This document shows, in pieces, positions 12,701-26,900 of a stretch of DNA of 64,000 nucleotides; the stretch's first letter is position 1; the number at the start of each line of letters is the position of its first letter. The position numbers and the translations under genes are program-made. The stretch comes from Scedosporium boydii (lineage: Eukaryota > Ascomycota > Sordariomycetes > Microascales > Microascaceae): the NCBI GenBank assembly GCA_002221725.1, contig NJFT01000208.1, positions 1-64,000 of the forward strand. Reading direction: 5' to 3'. Under the pieces are notes generated by a model. The model had not been told where the DNA came from. It saw only the letters and a list, made by a program, of their open reading frames with translations, and made no database searches.

Positions 12701-13738
12701 AGGCTGCGTGGAGGTGGAGGAAAATTCCCGTCCCAGCAGGTTGCCAGAGAAGAAAACGTGACCCCATCAATATGGCGTTTGCGATATATCGAAGGATGCG
12801 CATAGACGTCAGCGATATAACTTGCCTTCTTTTCAACGCGGGAGGCAGGCTGGATTGGCATTCTTTGATGAAAGGCCATTCGGAGAGCGGTTGGTTCTGG
12901 AAATTACTCATTTCCTTTTTCGAATACGTTCATGTATAGCAGCGAGGATGATTTGCGATATTCGATGGAACGTGACTAGAAGAGTATCCAGGGTTTGCTA
13001 TGATCTCCACGCATCATTTGGGGGGACACAGTGCCCTCCCCCAGCCCAGGCGACTGCGCCTAGAGGAAATATATCTCCAATATGCCGAGGACAGTATCGG
13101 CCACCAGTCAAATCGGCATTGGTAGTTCTAGAGTCAAGAGGTAGCCTCCTATATAGGATTCAGTTGACTCCCTAGCGACCCCTGGTCCGTCACTTGGAAA
13201 GGCAACTCCGGTTCCAGTGCTTGATGATCTACTTCCGACTTCGATGATTGTAATGGTACGAACGGGAGGAGTGTCGGCGAGATTACCCTGGACGGAAAAA
13301 ACACGAAACACCAAGGCGAAGTGAGCACCGCGAAGGGGATTTCAACCCGGTTGCTGGGTAATTTGCCGGTTAGTATTATCACTTATTACGTCCACTTCCG
13401 TTGTATCGATAGAAAGGGGCATGTGATCCCAAGGCTTTTGTCCCATTTCTTCGGCGGGAAAGCATAAGATGAAACCGGATTGTTGGTGGGACGTTTCACG
13501 AAAAGGATCCCTTCATGACATCAAACACATCGTTGACTGGACGAAAGCCAAGGTCCCACGGGATGTTGTCCAGAAGGCTGGCGGTGAACCTGGAGCGCGC
13601 TCATTCGCTCGCGTCTTAAGATCTTCGTTTTGAGTGCTGAGTGCTGGGTGCATCGTGTTCTTCTTGAAACTTCTGGGGTTTGCCGCTTGTTATTCTCTGC
13701 GTCCTCTTGTTCCGGGGGGCGATAAAATCTCAGCGCTA
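9741..13738. other. gene desert
   Basis: No supported gene. Short frames on both strands overlap each other. A few stretches are protein-like (for example minus strand 11660-11510) but carry no motif that I recognise. Confidence 0.55.
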
Positions 13739-14002
13739 TCACAGCAGAGAGAAGTATATATTCACTGCATTCTGGGAAGTACCATACCTCCAAACGATAA
13801 GTCTATTGGCTGCCATCCCGTATTCTTCCATAAACTCTTGGTATATTATAGAGTTAAACATCCTATGCAAAGTCCTCGTCGTCAGGGACAGGGAGTGGAA
13901 GTCCATTGCTGGTAGTTCCATGGCAATGATGTTGAGGATCTCCACTGGCATGTCTGCGAGCCCTGCCACCGGAGAATTTCTTCTAAGATGGAGAGTTCTC
14001 AT
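13739..14002 (-). pseudogene. F-box domain exon relic
   Basis: A minus-strand frame of 87 codons containing a typical fungal F-box: LADMPVEILNIIAMELP, then SLSLTTRTLHRMFN, then IYQEFMEEYG. Such exons normally begin F-box/ankyrin genes, and ankyrin repeats should follow on the minus strand below 13739. I see none; the frame closes after FSLL and the next several hundred bases have no repeats. The ORF itself is open, so it could be a surviving short F-box exon, but without partner exons I call it a relic. Confidence 0.55.
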
Positions 14003-16899
14003 TCAAAGACGGGAATATTATAATATTTTCGCCCTAACTTTTTGAGGCGGGCCAGTTAGGCTATCAACGTCCATTCCGCACCTGGGCTGCAGCTTTCAGC
14101 GTCCCAAGACCATCAGGCCGTTCAACTCCCGACGAACGGAGTGATAGTAGATCTATAAGGTGTTGTGACGCCACGCTGGCTGTCGATGTCACGATCCTTT
14201 CGCGTGGACCAACTCGAAACACAACCAGAAGATGAACCCTCGGAAAGAGCGCAGAGCCACCATAGTCGCTGATAAAAGTGCATATAAAAAGCAGGAAATT
14301 CAGAAAACCGATGGACCGGGATGAATCCGCAAAAAGCAGCACTGGCCCTGGACAACCCTGACGTCCAATGAACACGGAGACGAGAAGGCATTTCTTTCCC
14401 TCTAGTTCAGGGTTGACAAATCGAACAAATTGAGTAACTGACACGAACCCCGCCGAAAAAAGATCCCTGTCAGGCGGCTAAGATTCTCGCCGCTATGGCT
14501 CTGAACCGCTGATTTTGGCAGTTCAGTTGGTCATTTGATTGAGAGGAACGCAAGGCGGACAAGGCGGGTAGACAAGTAACCAAGGGGTAAGGCTCCAGTC
14601 TAGAGCCCGTTGCTAGAGGCGCTGTACCTAATGCGCATAGACAGTACTCCCATCTTGTAATAAGATGTTGGTTGTTGAGATTGGGCTGCAAATAGCTTTG
14701 AATCGTCTCGTCTCCAGCCAACAGGGCATGATCCAGACGCGGAAAATGGATGGCACAACACCTTGTCAGAGTGGAAGTACCACCCCTCCGCAAGTTGAAC
14801 TCCCTTTAGTAATTAGGATTCGGTCAGTGCCTAGTGATCTCGAACCACGAGAGGCCAGTAAAGCTGTTGTATAGGCTACTCATGAGAGCGGGACCTAGGA
14901 GGTTCTCTGGCTTCAGACAGAAGAACGCCCCCAAAACCTCGCTGGCCCGGAACCCCGAGCAAACGCGAGTCCGACCCTGATAACTATGATGGATAGATGA
15001 AAGAGCTTTCAAGGAGGATGCACTTGACACGCAGGTGCGCCATTCCTTGGCTCGCTTGATAGGTTGGTTTTCAGCCACTGGCTCTCTGATCACCAGCCTT
15101 GTAGGCCTCATAGGCCGACATGGTACGGACCTGAATCAATTCCGGATTGAACTGGAAGTGGTTGAGAACAAAATGAGATATGTTTGTATGGGGATCCATT
15201 TGGGATCCCTTGAGAGTAAAAAGAAAAGATCAAGTCCCAATTGATCTTGAAATTAACCTTCAATGGTTTCTTAGGGAATGGAAAGAGAGAAGAGTTTTCA
15301 ATTGATTCCCCCAGAGAGACATCACGCGCCCTATGCATTCGTGAACCTGCCGAATGATTGACCAAACGCCAGATGCCTAAGAAAAAGCCTCCAATGCTGG
15401 GCAGGTCATCTGGTCGAGTGAAACACGCAGATATATATCACTTTGATTCCAGAAACAACAGGGGAGGCCGAGGTTCGAGCGTCTCCTCCAATATCTCGAC
15501 CCCTCCGGCTTATATCCGACGGGAAGAAACTAGACAAGCGTAGTCTCACGCGACTCTTAGTTGGTGCGATTCCGCTTGTTATTCGTGTCCTTTGCAAGAC
15601 CGATTCAAAACTTGAATGGGTGTTGTTGCTGCAGGACCTGGTGCCTCAGTGTGATCAATAAATTCCACCGGCGATTTAGGGCCCTGAATAGGCATTTATA
15701 TACCGCCGAGAGTGCCTCTAGGAAAGGAAATTGCAACGTGGTACTCCTGGGCGAACAATGGATCCTTCTGTGTTCGTTAAAACCGGCAGCAGGTCCTGTC
15801 TCTTGGGGATTCCTCCACTGTCATGCATGTCCTGGTCGGCTTCGTCGGTCATAACTCATCCGGAGTGTCTATAAAAGGCCCGGGAGCCTCGCGTTGGAGG
15901 ATGGGCGCTCCGACGACCCAGACGGCGAAGCTGGCCACAGCCGTGCTTATGAATAGTATCGCTGAATGTCCTATTCGGTGGTGTCTCGCTTCGAGAGTGA
16001 TGTGGGTTGAATTGTTGATCGTCTTCTGGCCACGCGGTGTAATCATCGCTAAGTGTAAAGAGCAACACTGGATCCTGCTCGTTGAGTCGCTTGCTTCTCA
16101 GCTTAGGTAGTAGTGTTGCTCCCACCGACGCAATACGGACGGTAACAATCTAGCGATGATCGATTAACATTAGTTATTGAATAAAATAGATCAGAACAGA
16201 CAGATTAGAGAAGACACACTAGCAGCGCAATGCAGAAGAGCCATGCCGTCAGCGTTACATAATTCTTCGATTCTACATTCTCAACCCACAACCCCCGAAT
16301 TCAGCCCACATTTGGATTCCAGGATTCCGTGCGCAGCTTCAAGCTCTATCCGCTGTTATACCGCGTGGTGGTATGTTTGAAATACAATATAGCACTCTTT
16401 CACACGGCAGCTGAGTCGTAGGAAATATAGGGAGTGCTGAGAGGCTACTCCGACTCTGCAACATCACCGGGGAGAAAACCCTGTCGAACAGGGAAGGAAG
16501 GGCAGAAGAACCTGCAGAGACCGATGACCGGGTACACTCACCAGCGATTGTCGTAAAGTCCAAATGTATTCGCCTGCTCCAAGGTGTTAGCCCGGAGTTG
16601 GGGAGAAGAAAACGTTATAGGCAGAGGACATAATAGCCCATGTCTTCTGGTACCGGTTCGGTCCACTGACGCTTGGGTTAAACATGCCACGAGTCCGATT
16701 TTCCAAGTCCGACGGAAACAAAAAAAAAAAAATACACTTACATGAAAAAATAGCAGTATCAGAAAGAGTTCGACTATATAAATCTTATTACCACATCCAG
16801 AAACCAAGCAGAGCCATCACAGAGATTTCTTAACCCTGGAGAGGCTCGAGTTATCAGAAGGACGGCCCGAAAAGACGACGACGGTCATATAAAGGTTAA
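14003..16899. other. gene desert
   Basis: No supported gene. Weak protein-like traces on the minus strand near 16840-16560 may be the decayed continuation of the helicase relic at 16.9-17.3 kb. A run of A lies at about 16719-16731. Confidence 0.5.
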
Positions 16900-17326
16900 G
16901 GATCGGTTCGGCTAATTACCCTCGTGCTGCACAGAAAGAAGCATAACGGCGGGCGGCAGTTGTTTCTCGTCACCGGCCATTGCGCAAGGTCGGCATTCTG
17001 CGCCCCAGACGAGGATCGCGTCTGCCTTCGACATGGCGCCGGCCTCGTCGAGGACGACAGCTCTGGCGACGTCACGCTAGAACTGCAGGTACGGTCTGTC
17101 CTGGGAGCTGTGCGGGGTCGTGCACACCACGTCCGGCGGCCACGATCATGTTCAAGAGCCGGTTGACGAGATTAGCTGGCCGCTCGCTAGGGTGGTCATC
17201 TGCGACTGGCTCAGCAAAAATGATCCATCTCACGATATCTGGGATGTATATGTGGTGACACCAACGCGAGCACGAATGCACTGTCAAACAAGCCGTAGCC
17301 GGCAGCCTATACATCCAGGATGCCAC
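16900..17326 (-). pseudogene. SF1 (Upf1/AAA_12-type) helicase relic, DEAG box
   Basis: On the minus strand, ADDHPSERPANLVNRLLNMI and GRGVHDPAQLPGQTVPAVL are followed, after an in-frame TAG, by RDVARAVVLDEAGAMSK. Then come ADAILVWGAECRPCAMAGDE and KQLPPAVM. VVLDEAG is the Walker B motif and GDEKQLPP is motif III of superfamily 1 RNA/DNA helicases of the Upf1/NFX1 kind. The TAG immediately before RDVARA and the stop soon after QLPPAVM show the gene is dead. No P-loop was found upstream. Confidence 0.65.
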
Positions 17327-20300
17327 TAAGTCTGAAGTCCGACCGCAGATCCGGCACCAGTGCCAGGTTATAACCTAGACGACACAGATCTAGCCACATA
17401 TGTACTTACAGTTGAAGCAGGTTCATTTCGTATCTGACCTTTCGATATCAAGTGAATAGTCACCGGTAACAGCCAGCAGACAACAATCGTCACCGCGGAT
17501 CATCCAGTATTATTCTAGAGAAATTCGAGCTTTTCTCATCTCGATACTTTCTTTCGTCAAGACTCGCGGAATTGCGCTGAACAAGTCGAGTCGCCGAGCA
17601 TGTTTGGAGAGCTACAATGTCTCCTCCTTCGTCAATGGATCAAAACTACGGAGAGCGGTCGGATCGTGTCCATATTCCAGTCTCCAGGGCCCGGTCCTTT
17701 GGGTTGCATCGATGAGGGAATAGACTTGGCGCTGTTCGGCGGTTCTCGATCGTGAAAGCCGGAGTTGCCCATTCGCAGAGAAATCAACGGCGTCTGGTGC
17801 CGAAGACCGAAATGAAAACGGGAAAGGTAGGTAATGCTATGGGCGCCGGGACCATTCTTGTCCTCAATGGTACGCCGCCGTCTCCAATCTTTGAATTCTC
17901 TTCGGTAGGTGCCTCCCCGTCGGCTCGTTGTTCCTTTTGGTATGAAGATCTCTGATCACTTCACCTGTTCCGAATAAACAGGATCGGTGTCTAGGGTGAG
18001 ACTCAGTTGCAAGGGGTTGAAGACCCCCTAGAAGGATCCGTCTCCGGCGATTCTCATTTTTCTCAATGGATGGATTCCCGTACATTCTATTTCTCTCCGG
18101 GTCGAAGGTGCACCGTCCATCCCGCTGTTACCAGAGATGGCAGAGGCCGGCTCCTTCACGATACGTTGAGAATATCGCCAGCAGTTCGAGGCCAAGCCAG
18201 GGCTAAACAGACCATGCCCTTGATGGTCGACATTTGTATTTATCGGACGATAGGCGTTCATTGACAAAGCAATATCATACCATAGTTGGCGAGTACAGCA
18301 AACATTAGACGGCGTAGGCTTATTCCATTAGCGTTGCCTTGGAAAACTGTCCACTGAGGTTGTCGACGGGTGTGGTTTCGATTGCTGGTATATATGAAAA
18401 CGGGCACTTCGTTCTCTCCAGTGTAGGGATCGAGCTGGTGTATTTCAGCGGCCCGTGTGTGCTCAACGCTCCCCAGTATCAGCACCTGTGGTGGATAAGG
18501 CGAGCTCTCGAGTCTTGACGTAGTGAATTATGCTCAAGCCTAATGATCGTCATTGACGCAGTCATGCATGTGGCGATAACAGCCGCCTAGTCTGCTGTGG
18601 GCGACGAAGTCGGGCAGGGTGCCGTCACCCTTGCGATCGAGGTCAGCCACTGAGTCTTAACCTTGTGACTTGTGCCCACCTCACGGCATCGAAGAAACCC
18701 GTTTTCCCCCAGGAATTCATTGTTGATTGTTGTTCGCCACGAGTACAGAGGAACGTGTTCGTCCTCAACAGTACGAGCTTGGACGGGGAATGAAGTAAAC
18801 ATCCGCCTTGCGACCCACTACCACCCTAGGGAAAGACTTCAATTTTTTTTCTCTGTCACGGTGTCCGTCGGCGACGAGAGCGTTTTCTTTCTCCGTGCAG
18901 CAGAGTATTTGAGCGCATGTGATTTCTCTCGCCTTGCCCGCCTCGCTCTATCGAATGCTTGTCTTAACCCATTCCAGGTGAGTGAGTGATGTTGTGATGT
19001 TAGCCTCTTTCCGGTCGTGGAGCTCCGATGACTGCATATATGAGTGTAGAATGTGCGACCCCAGCACCGCTGCCTCCGGCTCGGTCGCTGAACTAATCTG
19101 GAACCAGAGGACGTTAGCCAAGGAATTATAGGAAGGAGAAGAAGGGCACTCACGGAAAGATGAGGCCGGCGATCTCCCACTTCAGAGGCTTTCCAGCAAT
19201 GACAAGAATCCTCTTGTCATAATCCTGCTCGTACACCTGTCGGACCGCTGTCCGAAGTTCATCGTCCATCGTACCCGTCATCGTCGGAAGTTGGAGTGTA
19301 TTCCGACGGTAATTATTCGCAAGACGAATGTGGACCGTTGGCTTCGGATTTCGACACTAGAGCATCAGCATCATCGTCAAGAACACCTGAATAATCAGGG
19401 ACAAGGGACGTCACTAAGTTTGGACAGGTAGTCTGAACTTCTGAAGGAGAGCAAGCTGCTGTGTGAGTTCTGGCTCGTCGCGCTTAAATCCTCCCATCCT
19501 AACGAGGCGTATAGTACAGGCCCTGGAGGTGCCTCTGGCGAGAGGGGCTGCAATTCGGAGGCAGCTCCGCATATGCCACGGGCACCGTGAAGGTCGACGT
19601 CACAAATAGTGCACTGGAGCAGCATTTGCATCCCGGCGCCCCATGTATAGTCTCAAATTTACTTACAAATTATTTAATAGGCGATTCCCACGGTCGATGG
19701 CCCTGAGCGGGTTCGAAAGGATATGCCAGGAGTTCTAGCCAAGCTCGTTCTCGTTCACCCATGGGCTGACGATGGGGAGACAGTTTGGTCGGTTTGTGTG
19801 CACAGAACAGCGCTAGCAAACACTTATGCCGGAGACGCGGCGACGAAGTATTGTGTGTATCGAGTTTAATTGAAACTGAGGAATGTGAGTCGTAGTTCGT
19901 ACGGTAGCATCCTAGCAGAGCGCAGCGTGTCGACTCGCAAATGGAGATATAGATCGACGAGGCGGAGAGGGGCAGGAGGGTGGGCACACTTTTGCCAGCA
20001 CCCGCTTGTTGCATTGTCGTCAACCAAAGGGGAGATCTCCAGATTGATTCCAGTCATAAAACCCGCTCTTGGACACCGCGGGCGGCAGACAACAAAAGAC
20101 CCCGAGCGACAGCGTTGTTATCGACCCGAGATAAGGGTTTCTGCGGAGGCAAGAGAAATGGCATTTATGTCCCTTGCCAGATCTCACCACAAAACATCCT
20201 CCTGCCTACCTTAACTCGACGGATAAAGCTTTGATATTCTCTAAAGCCGGGATTGGAGATCGACCTAGGAATCTTTTCGTGGTTGCCCCCACTCTGGTTT

Positions 20301-20520
20301 CAGGGCAAGTACGTGTTCCTCCACTCGAGGTTTGTTCTGACTTGTCTCTTCAGGCGCAGGAAACCGATTTATAGTCCCCCGCATTCGTGTAGCGAATGAC
20401 TGAGGCAGATCATGTTTTCCAATGAAGCATATTGTTATATACTCTTAAAGAAAGGAGACGAGGGGACATGCATCGCATGTTGACGGGGGACGGGGCCGCT
20501 GAATAAATTCAAGTCCCTTT
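17327..20520. other. gene desert with weak coding traces
   Basis: No intact gene. Near 19270-19150 the minus strand reads MDDELRTAVRQVYEQDYDK then RILVIAGKPLKWEIAGL. This is strongly protein-like, of unknown family, and is cut by a stop. It probably belongs to the same group of helicase-type relics. Confidence 0.45.
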
Positions 20521-20790
20521 GGACTCCTTATTTCCGTCGCTATATATGTCCGCTCACTGAAGAGTATGACAAAATCAGCCGCATGACCTGGGTCTTGGGG
20601 CCTTTCGTCATGTGCCACTCGTCCACCGCTACGAGGCCTGGCGAGAACGCCTATGGTATTTTGATTTTGACGTCCGTCTGCCTCCTCCGCATGGCAAAGT
20701 TGCCCTCGCGGTAGTAGCGCTCCTTCAAGTTTGGGATCATCGTCGTGGGCGTTTTCAGCACGGTTGAGCTCTGCCGATGCAAAGGATCTA
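20520..20790 (-). pseudogene. SNF2-type helicase relic, DEWH box
   Basis: The minus strand reads LKERYYREGNFAMRRRQTD, a stop, then FSPGLVAVDEWHMTKGPKTQ and VMRLILSYSSVSGHI followed by a stop. VAVDEWHMTKGPKT has the form of SNF2 motif II (DExH with the following Lys-Gly-Pro). The expected motif III (TGTP) is missing. This segment lies upstream, on the same strand, of the Walker A segment at 9.3-9.7 kb, the wrong order for one gene. It must therefore come from a different copy or from a rearrangement. Confidence 0.6.
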
Positions 20791-20921
20791 GTCGAAACCG
20801 TCCCTTTACGCACTCGTATCCCGACGGGTTTGGAGCTATAGGCGAGGGGTTCGTGCTGGGTAACAGCTATATTCGCTAATAGGGCCTGTTTGTCGACCCT
20901 GCCCAGGCCCGCCCCCGTCAT

Positions 20922-23900
20922 ACATCTGGTCGTCTTGGCTGTGATACCGCGTCTTGACAGTTTTGACGAAAATTGTCAAAACTTGATATATTATGCTTGT
21001 CTGTCACCCTCGCACTACTCCCACGGGTCAGTTCCAAGGATAACGGGAAGGGTCATTGTACAGCTCCTCCATCTGCGGCGACTCGGTATGGATTATATGC
21101 TCATGGGGCCTTTTCCAAGTCTGGGAGCATCATTTTCCCAGCCTCCTAACTAGGGACCAAAAGGAACGCCTTGATTTGTTCTCTAGAAAGAAGAGGCGTG
21201 TCTTTGCCCCATGTGTTGTCATGGACCCTAATCGACAAGAGTCCGGGTGCAGGACTTGGTTGATCAACGGGTTTGGGAACTATGGGGCTGTTGGGAACAG
21301 TCTTCGCCGGATGGGCCTTCTGATCCTCTCATAGAATAGGTATATATATCTATACTAAGCCGGCCAAAGCAGAGCTGTTCTTGCAATCACATGTGCGATG
21401 ATCCCCAAGAAAAGGGCAGGCAAACCAGAGGGTACAAGCTTTTGTACTTGGCTCATGTTGATCATCCACCAAACTCATATATAGAAAGCTTGGTTCTAGG
21501 AGACAGAGCGCATACTTGTGTAGAGATGTAGACGTGCTTAAGACGACAATGCGGTTTTTGATAGTTTTGGATGAGGGAATCTCACCGCCCGCGTCAAGGA
21601 ACCGCCAAACGGAGATTCGACGAATGATATGCAGAAACGTAAGAACCCCCTGGCGATTCGTAGTGCAGCAGCATGGCAGGATCGCGGAAATAGGAGAAGG
21701 CCATCATCGGGGTTCACTGAAAGATTACAGCCAACAAAGGGCCCGGGCAAGTCTTAAAGCAGGATGATATCGAGATACCACGAGGCCCATTGTCGTGATG
21801 GCTTCACGGTACACGGTTTGCTGAGGAACGAAATACGACTTTTCTTGAATGTGGGCGAAGAGCTGTGACCCACACCGTTCTGCTGCCTCATTCGCAGTGC
21901 AGCGCATACTCTGATAGCATCGCTCATGTCTGCAGCCACACACGATGCGTCGTGCCGGTTCTTGACTTATTTCTTCATCAGCCGAGCTTATGTCGAGGGT
22001 TTCCGGGGGTTGACCAGGGTAACGCATCGGTTTCCACATCGCTCGTACTCCTCGTGACTCGAAACACTGCTTGACCATCAAATGGGATCCGCTGTGACGG
22101 GACGCCCATCTTGATGCCCAATCTACGCCCGAACTAGAACCATCGCCGAGCCATCAAGATTCTAGGGAGGGCGAGTGGGTGCCGAATTCTTCTACATAGT
22201 GCCGCTCATCCAGCAACTGCGGAGAGATGAACAGTATTGCCACGCCCGTTACGCTCAGCGTCACCCGGATGTATCGACCGTAGTCTCGAACATTGACCAG
22301 GTAATCTAGTCTCAGCTACTGCCAGCAGCCGGCTTCATTGTTCCCGGCTGCGTGCGTGACCCTCCGTGGATCCTCGCAACCGAAGTGGACACGTCTGATC
22401 CTGCGCGAGCGCAGTGTTCAGAAAATAGCACCAAGCCGAGGCTGGCCAAGGCCGACCCGCAATCGGAAACCTCATTTATATCTCTATAGACCCTTCGAGC
22501 CCACTGATCACAAGTAATGGGGCTTCATCTGCCGTAGGACGCTGCTATGAGCCCGTTCGCGCGATCCTCCGGACGCTTAAGAACCCGCTCCGTCAGCACG
22601 CCGTATGGATGCTTGACGATCTTGGGGACAAAAACAAAGTTGCGAGGTTTGCAGGCGCCTGTCGAGCCATTCTACTTGTTAATCGTTTTGAAAGCAGCTG
22701 TGACAAAGGCGAAGTAGAAAGAAATTTGCCGGCGTACTCTTCAAGTCGTGGGTTTTGATGGCCTTGAGATCGGCAACCGACTCCAAGGGGTCTAGCTGGG
22801 CCGTTTCACACACAGATGACTTTGTGCGAGTGTCAGCCGGTTAATGGGTCAGTTTTCTTAAGAGATGGTGGAGGCACTCGAATTGGCGATTGTTGTCTTC
22901 CAGTTTGCGGAGTCTATCCTGTGTGCTGTGGCCATCTTCATCTCGAAGACTCCTAACTGCGTCGGCGCTCTCCTCGGGCCCTCTTCGATCTCAGCCCTCT
23001 CCACCTCAGAGATGTTGGTAGGCATTTGATCCGGCATGCTTGGTAGCGTTCGCTTTTCATTCAGGGCTGCCGGATATGTCTTGGTGTCGTAGGTAAACTT
23101 TTTCCCTTTCAGAATCGATGGGGGCTTCTAAACCGTTTAATCCGTGAAGAGAGCCACCGCCAAATCTGCAGGGATTTCTGTGTTTTGGTCTGATGATAGG
23201 CTGCTTTATCTCGGGTAGCCATCTATATATATACATTTTGGTTTGAACCTTCCGATGATCACTGTAAGCCACGCGCTCACAATGTACTGGTTGTCGCAGT
23301 GTCGTATTCTCCGCTTGAGATTTGCATCCTCTCTTTTGTGTCCCAGTGAGACAGCAGAGTGCATTCGATGCTACCAAGGCGCTTCATAACGACGCGTCAC
23401 TGGCAGAAAGAGAAGCCGAGAAGAGTGATATCTCGGTTGGGAATATCCTGTTCCAGTCTGGCACACGGTCTGTTCAAACCCTCGAGGAATAGAAAATGGT
23501 GATAATCATGAGCAAACCCTCGAATTCCAGAGCGAACACATCTTTGACGGCGGGTCCAAGTTTCGCACATGGAAGTACCGAGGCACCCCCGATCAGTACC
23601 TGAAGATAAAAGCCGGGTATATCTCCGTGTCGGACGAAGATTAACATTTCTCAGAGGGAGGGTATATAAGCCCCCCGGGGACCTTGGGGATCCTCGACAA
23701 GGAATCGAAGTCGGTCGTTGCCTTCCCGTACAGTATTAGGCGTTCAAACGACGGGGCCTAATCCAACCCAGTATTCGCTCGCATAATCCTCGAAGCCAAG
23801 CCCTCTGCACCGGGGAGAGAATATCGGGGTAATCCTAGTTGTCTTGTCGACATTTAGAGACTCCTGGTACAGTCGCCTGGTATACAAAGTATCAAGGCGG

Positions 23901-26900
23901 GAGTCTACCCCGTCGTTTCTCCAATATCTGCGAGACCCATGGGTATTCCGCAGCCTTAGGACCGCAAGCTTGTCGTCGCTTGGGATCACCCAAGCGTGAA
24001 CACCAGCCATGCAGAGTGCTACAAGTGTCCTGAAGTAGCCTTGTGTCGGAAACAAGCAAGGAGCCCCATTCTTCGAGGGGCACGTTCGACGTTTCCTCAA
24101 ATAGTGCAGGTGACACCGTAACACGAGCGTGCGTACAACGACAGCCAGCCGGGATTCGGGTGGATGAACAGAGAACGCCACAAATACAGAAGGAAAGATG
24201 TCTTCCCTTCTGCTGGGCATGCACCTCAGAACTCCGCATTCGCAGAGGTCAGGTTGGTGTTCGGCGGATTTATAACCGAAGGGCTCCGAAACCTTTCCAA
24301 CGAGGAGTATTGACACCGCGATGAAAGTTGGCACCACGTGGTGCGAGAGAGTGTGTCGGCCAAGTGCCAAAAGGAAATGAGTGAAGGTGCCAGGGGAAGG
24401 AAAACAAGTATGAAGGCTCGGGAGTCCCTTTAGCCGTGATGAGGGCGGTGTTGGCAAACTGCACACGACAGGCGCGCCACCATAATATAATCGGCCACCG
24501 AAGGTACAACTCCCACAACGATGTAGGCCACGAGAGCAGCATCAGTTTAGCACAGGCCCTTGTCCTGGAATCGTTACCAGCTCTAGAGTGACGAGAAATA
24601 TGAACAAAGTCGGCGGCGGGCAAACGGGCGTTACTTTCCGACGCCGCTGGAGGAACAAACTCACTGACGCGACCTTCCCACCAGAACATCACTGGTTGTG
24701 TCTCAAAGATGACCCTGACGTCCTCCGCAAGCTGGAACACGTCCTGGACGACTCCGTGAGCGAGTGACGCTCACTATATAGTCACGGTGGCTGTCAAACC
24801 CCTAGACGTGCGTATGGGGAAGTTGTTTCGCATTTGCGGGAACCTTGCTTGCATATCGGGGCATCGCCCAGCCGTTTTCACGGCCAACCTGATCTTGCAA
24901 CGCCCTTGGCTCTGACGAACGGATAGAGGCGAAAGGTGGCTGTAGGGCGTGGCGAAGAAGGAGCCGGAGGCGAAACGAAACCTAAGCCTCGTAGATGACC
25001 TGGATGTACGGGTTAGAATTTATTGGCCGAGACGTGGGATGTTGATCCTCAGCTTACACTATACGATTATAGCCCAGCATCTGTCCCCATGAGGCTCGAG
25101 ATGAAAGGGCCGAAGAGTCCATGGCCTCCGTGGCTCATCTGACAGACCAACGTTGATGCGACTTCCAGGGTCGTTGCTATTGCGTTTACAGACCAGATGA
25201 GATTGTAGCTAGACCGGCTTAAGGCACCAGATATAGACGTCAAGGGTTTGGCTGCCCTAGTAGACAAGAAAAAAAGTTAGCGGATTCCGTGACGGAAGTT
25301 TCAAATACAGTCATACCTACTCTAGGCTGGATGGCGCATTCACGAGAAAGAGAGCCCTTTCGAGAGTGAATGGATGCTCGAGACAGGGGAATGGGAAGCG
25401 GACGGCAGCGCGTGCCAATCATGTCGGTATCGCATCAAGGCTTGGAATCTGCTAACAGGGCATCGCAGACCGCTGTGGCGTCCAACCTCGGTTGAGCCGA
25501 GACAAATGAAATCCCAGGGATAATAGTCTAATATAGCAGGATGGGGTTCTTTCTGCCAGCAGAGGGGAACAAACGCCTTCAGCGTCCTTTAGTGTCCCCT
25601 CACTCACCGAAACATCCTCCCTAGCTTGGCTCCGGAGATGCCATATATAAAGGTGATGAATCCGAGAAGCATCCCACGACCGACGAGAAATGCCGAAGAC
25701 CGATTGGCGCTTGGCTTGTATTTCCCGAATTACTGGCGACCGTGCTCGGCCGATGTTGTGTATCGTTTTGTCTGCCGGGATTCCCGAGCCAGTGCAACCA
25801 GAGAGAACGCAGAGGAGCACAATGCGAGAAGGGCCAATGCAAGTCCTTCCCACCATCAAGCCACCAACCTGCCATGTCATTTGCGTGAAGTTATAGTATG
25901 CTCCACTGCTTTAAATGGAAGTATGAACTATATATGCATGATTTCCAATGAAAAACAGGGGCCATCCCACCCTTCGTTCAAAGTCGCTGTGAGCGCGAAG
26001 CGACGAATACACTTCGCCGACGACGAGGAGTCGGCTAGCGACAAACGATGTCCCCGATCAGACCCTGGAGTGTGTTCCGACTGTTCTGTGTTCGGGCGAG
26101 TTCAACAACAGAGATCTGACGGGGCGCAAGAGTAGATGTCGAGATAAATCTCAATGCCGTGGTAGGTGGTGTTGTGTGGGGTTCTTCATGGCACAGCGAG
26201 TACGGAACGCATGTCAGAAGGGAATACCACGATTAACGCCCCGAGCGATTGTACGGGGACACCAGATGTAAACCTGAGCCGTATATACGTCTCCCTATGA
26301 ACAAATCTCGGGATAAACCAGCGGACCGAGGAGCAGGCCGGGACGAAACATCGTCGGCAAAACTTGAAGCAACGACGACGAAGCCGCTGATCTGCTTCGC
26401 AAGCACAGAGTGAGAGAATAGTAAATCCCTGTCCGCGAATTTAAAAAGTTAGCAAAATTACATTCTATTCCACAGTAAAGAAGTCGCGGGCCCACACAAA
26501 CCGTTTCAACTTGATTCCTTATCATGGCAAAGAAGGTGAGGCTCTCTCCGGTCGGACGACCCTTCGCGCGTTTATGAAACAGAATAATCGGGTGGTGCCG
26601 GCTCCGCATCCTGAAAGAACAGTGATTACCGTGATGAAAGACAGCACAGGACTTTCCACTCTACGCTCGGCCGACGGGCCAGCGTGAGACTTGAACACGA
26701 TCCGGCTGGCCATCGCGCAGACCGAGCGCATACGAGTCTAAGTAGCGGCGCGAGTTGCGTCACCGCCGTGGTTGCAAGGGACTGCCGAGCTCTGGTTTCC
26801 GCGTTCCCATGATGCCTAGGCTTAACGCAGCATCAGTAACAATATCCTCAACCCATGAGCACCTACACCTAACGGAATGACTTACCACACAGAGAATAAG

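Noticed and set aside
20445..20921. A 158-codon minus-strand frame
   Set aside because: A different frame of the same strand carries the DEWH helicase relic with recognisable motifs, so this frame is its shadow.
25626..26135. A 169-codon plus-strand frame, the longest in the left desert
   Set aside because: It begins with TTG, overlaps two minus-strand frames of similar length, shows no domain and no intron signals, and its residue mix looks random.
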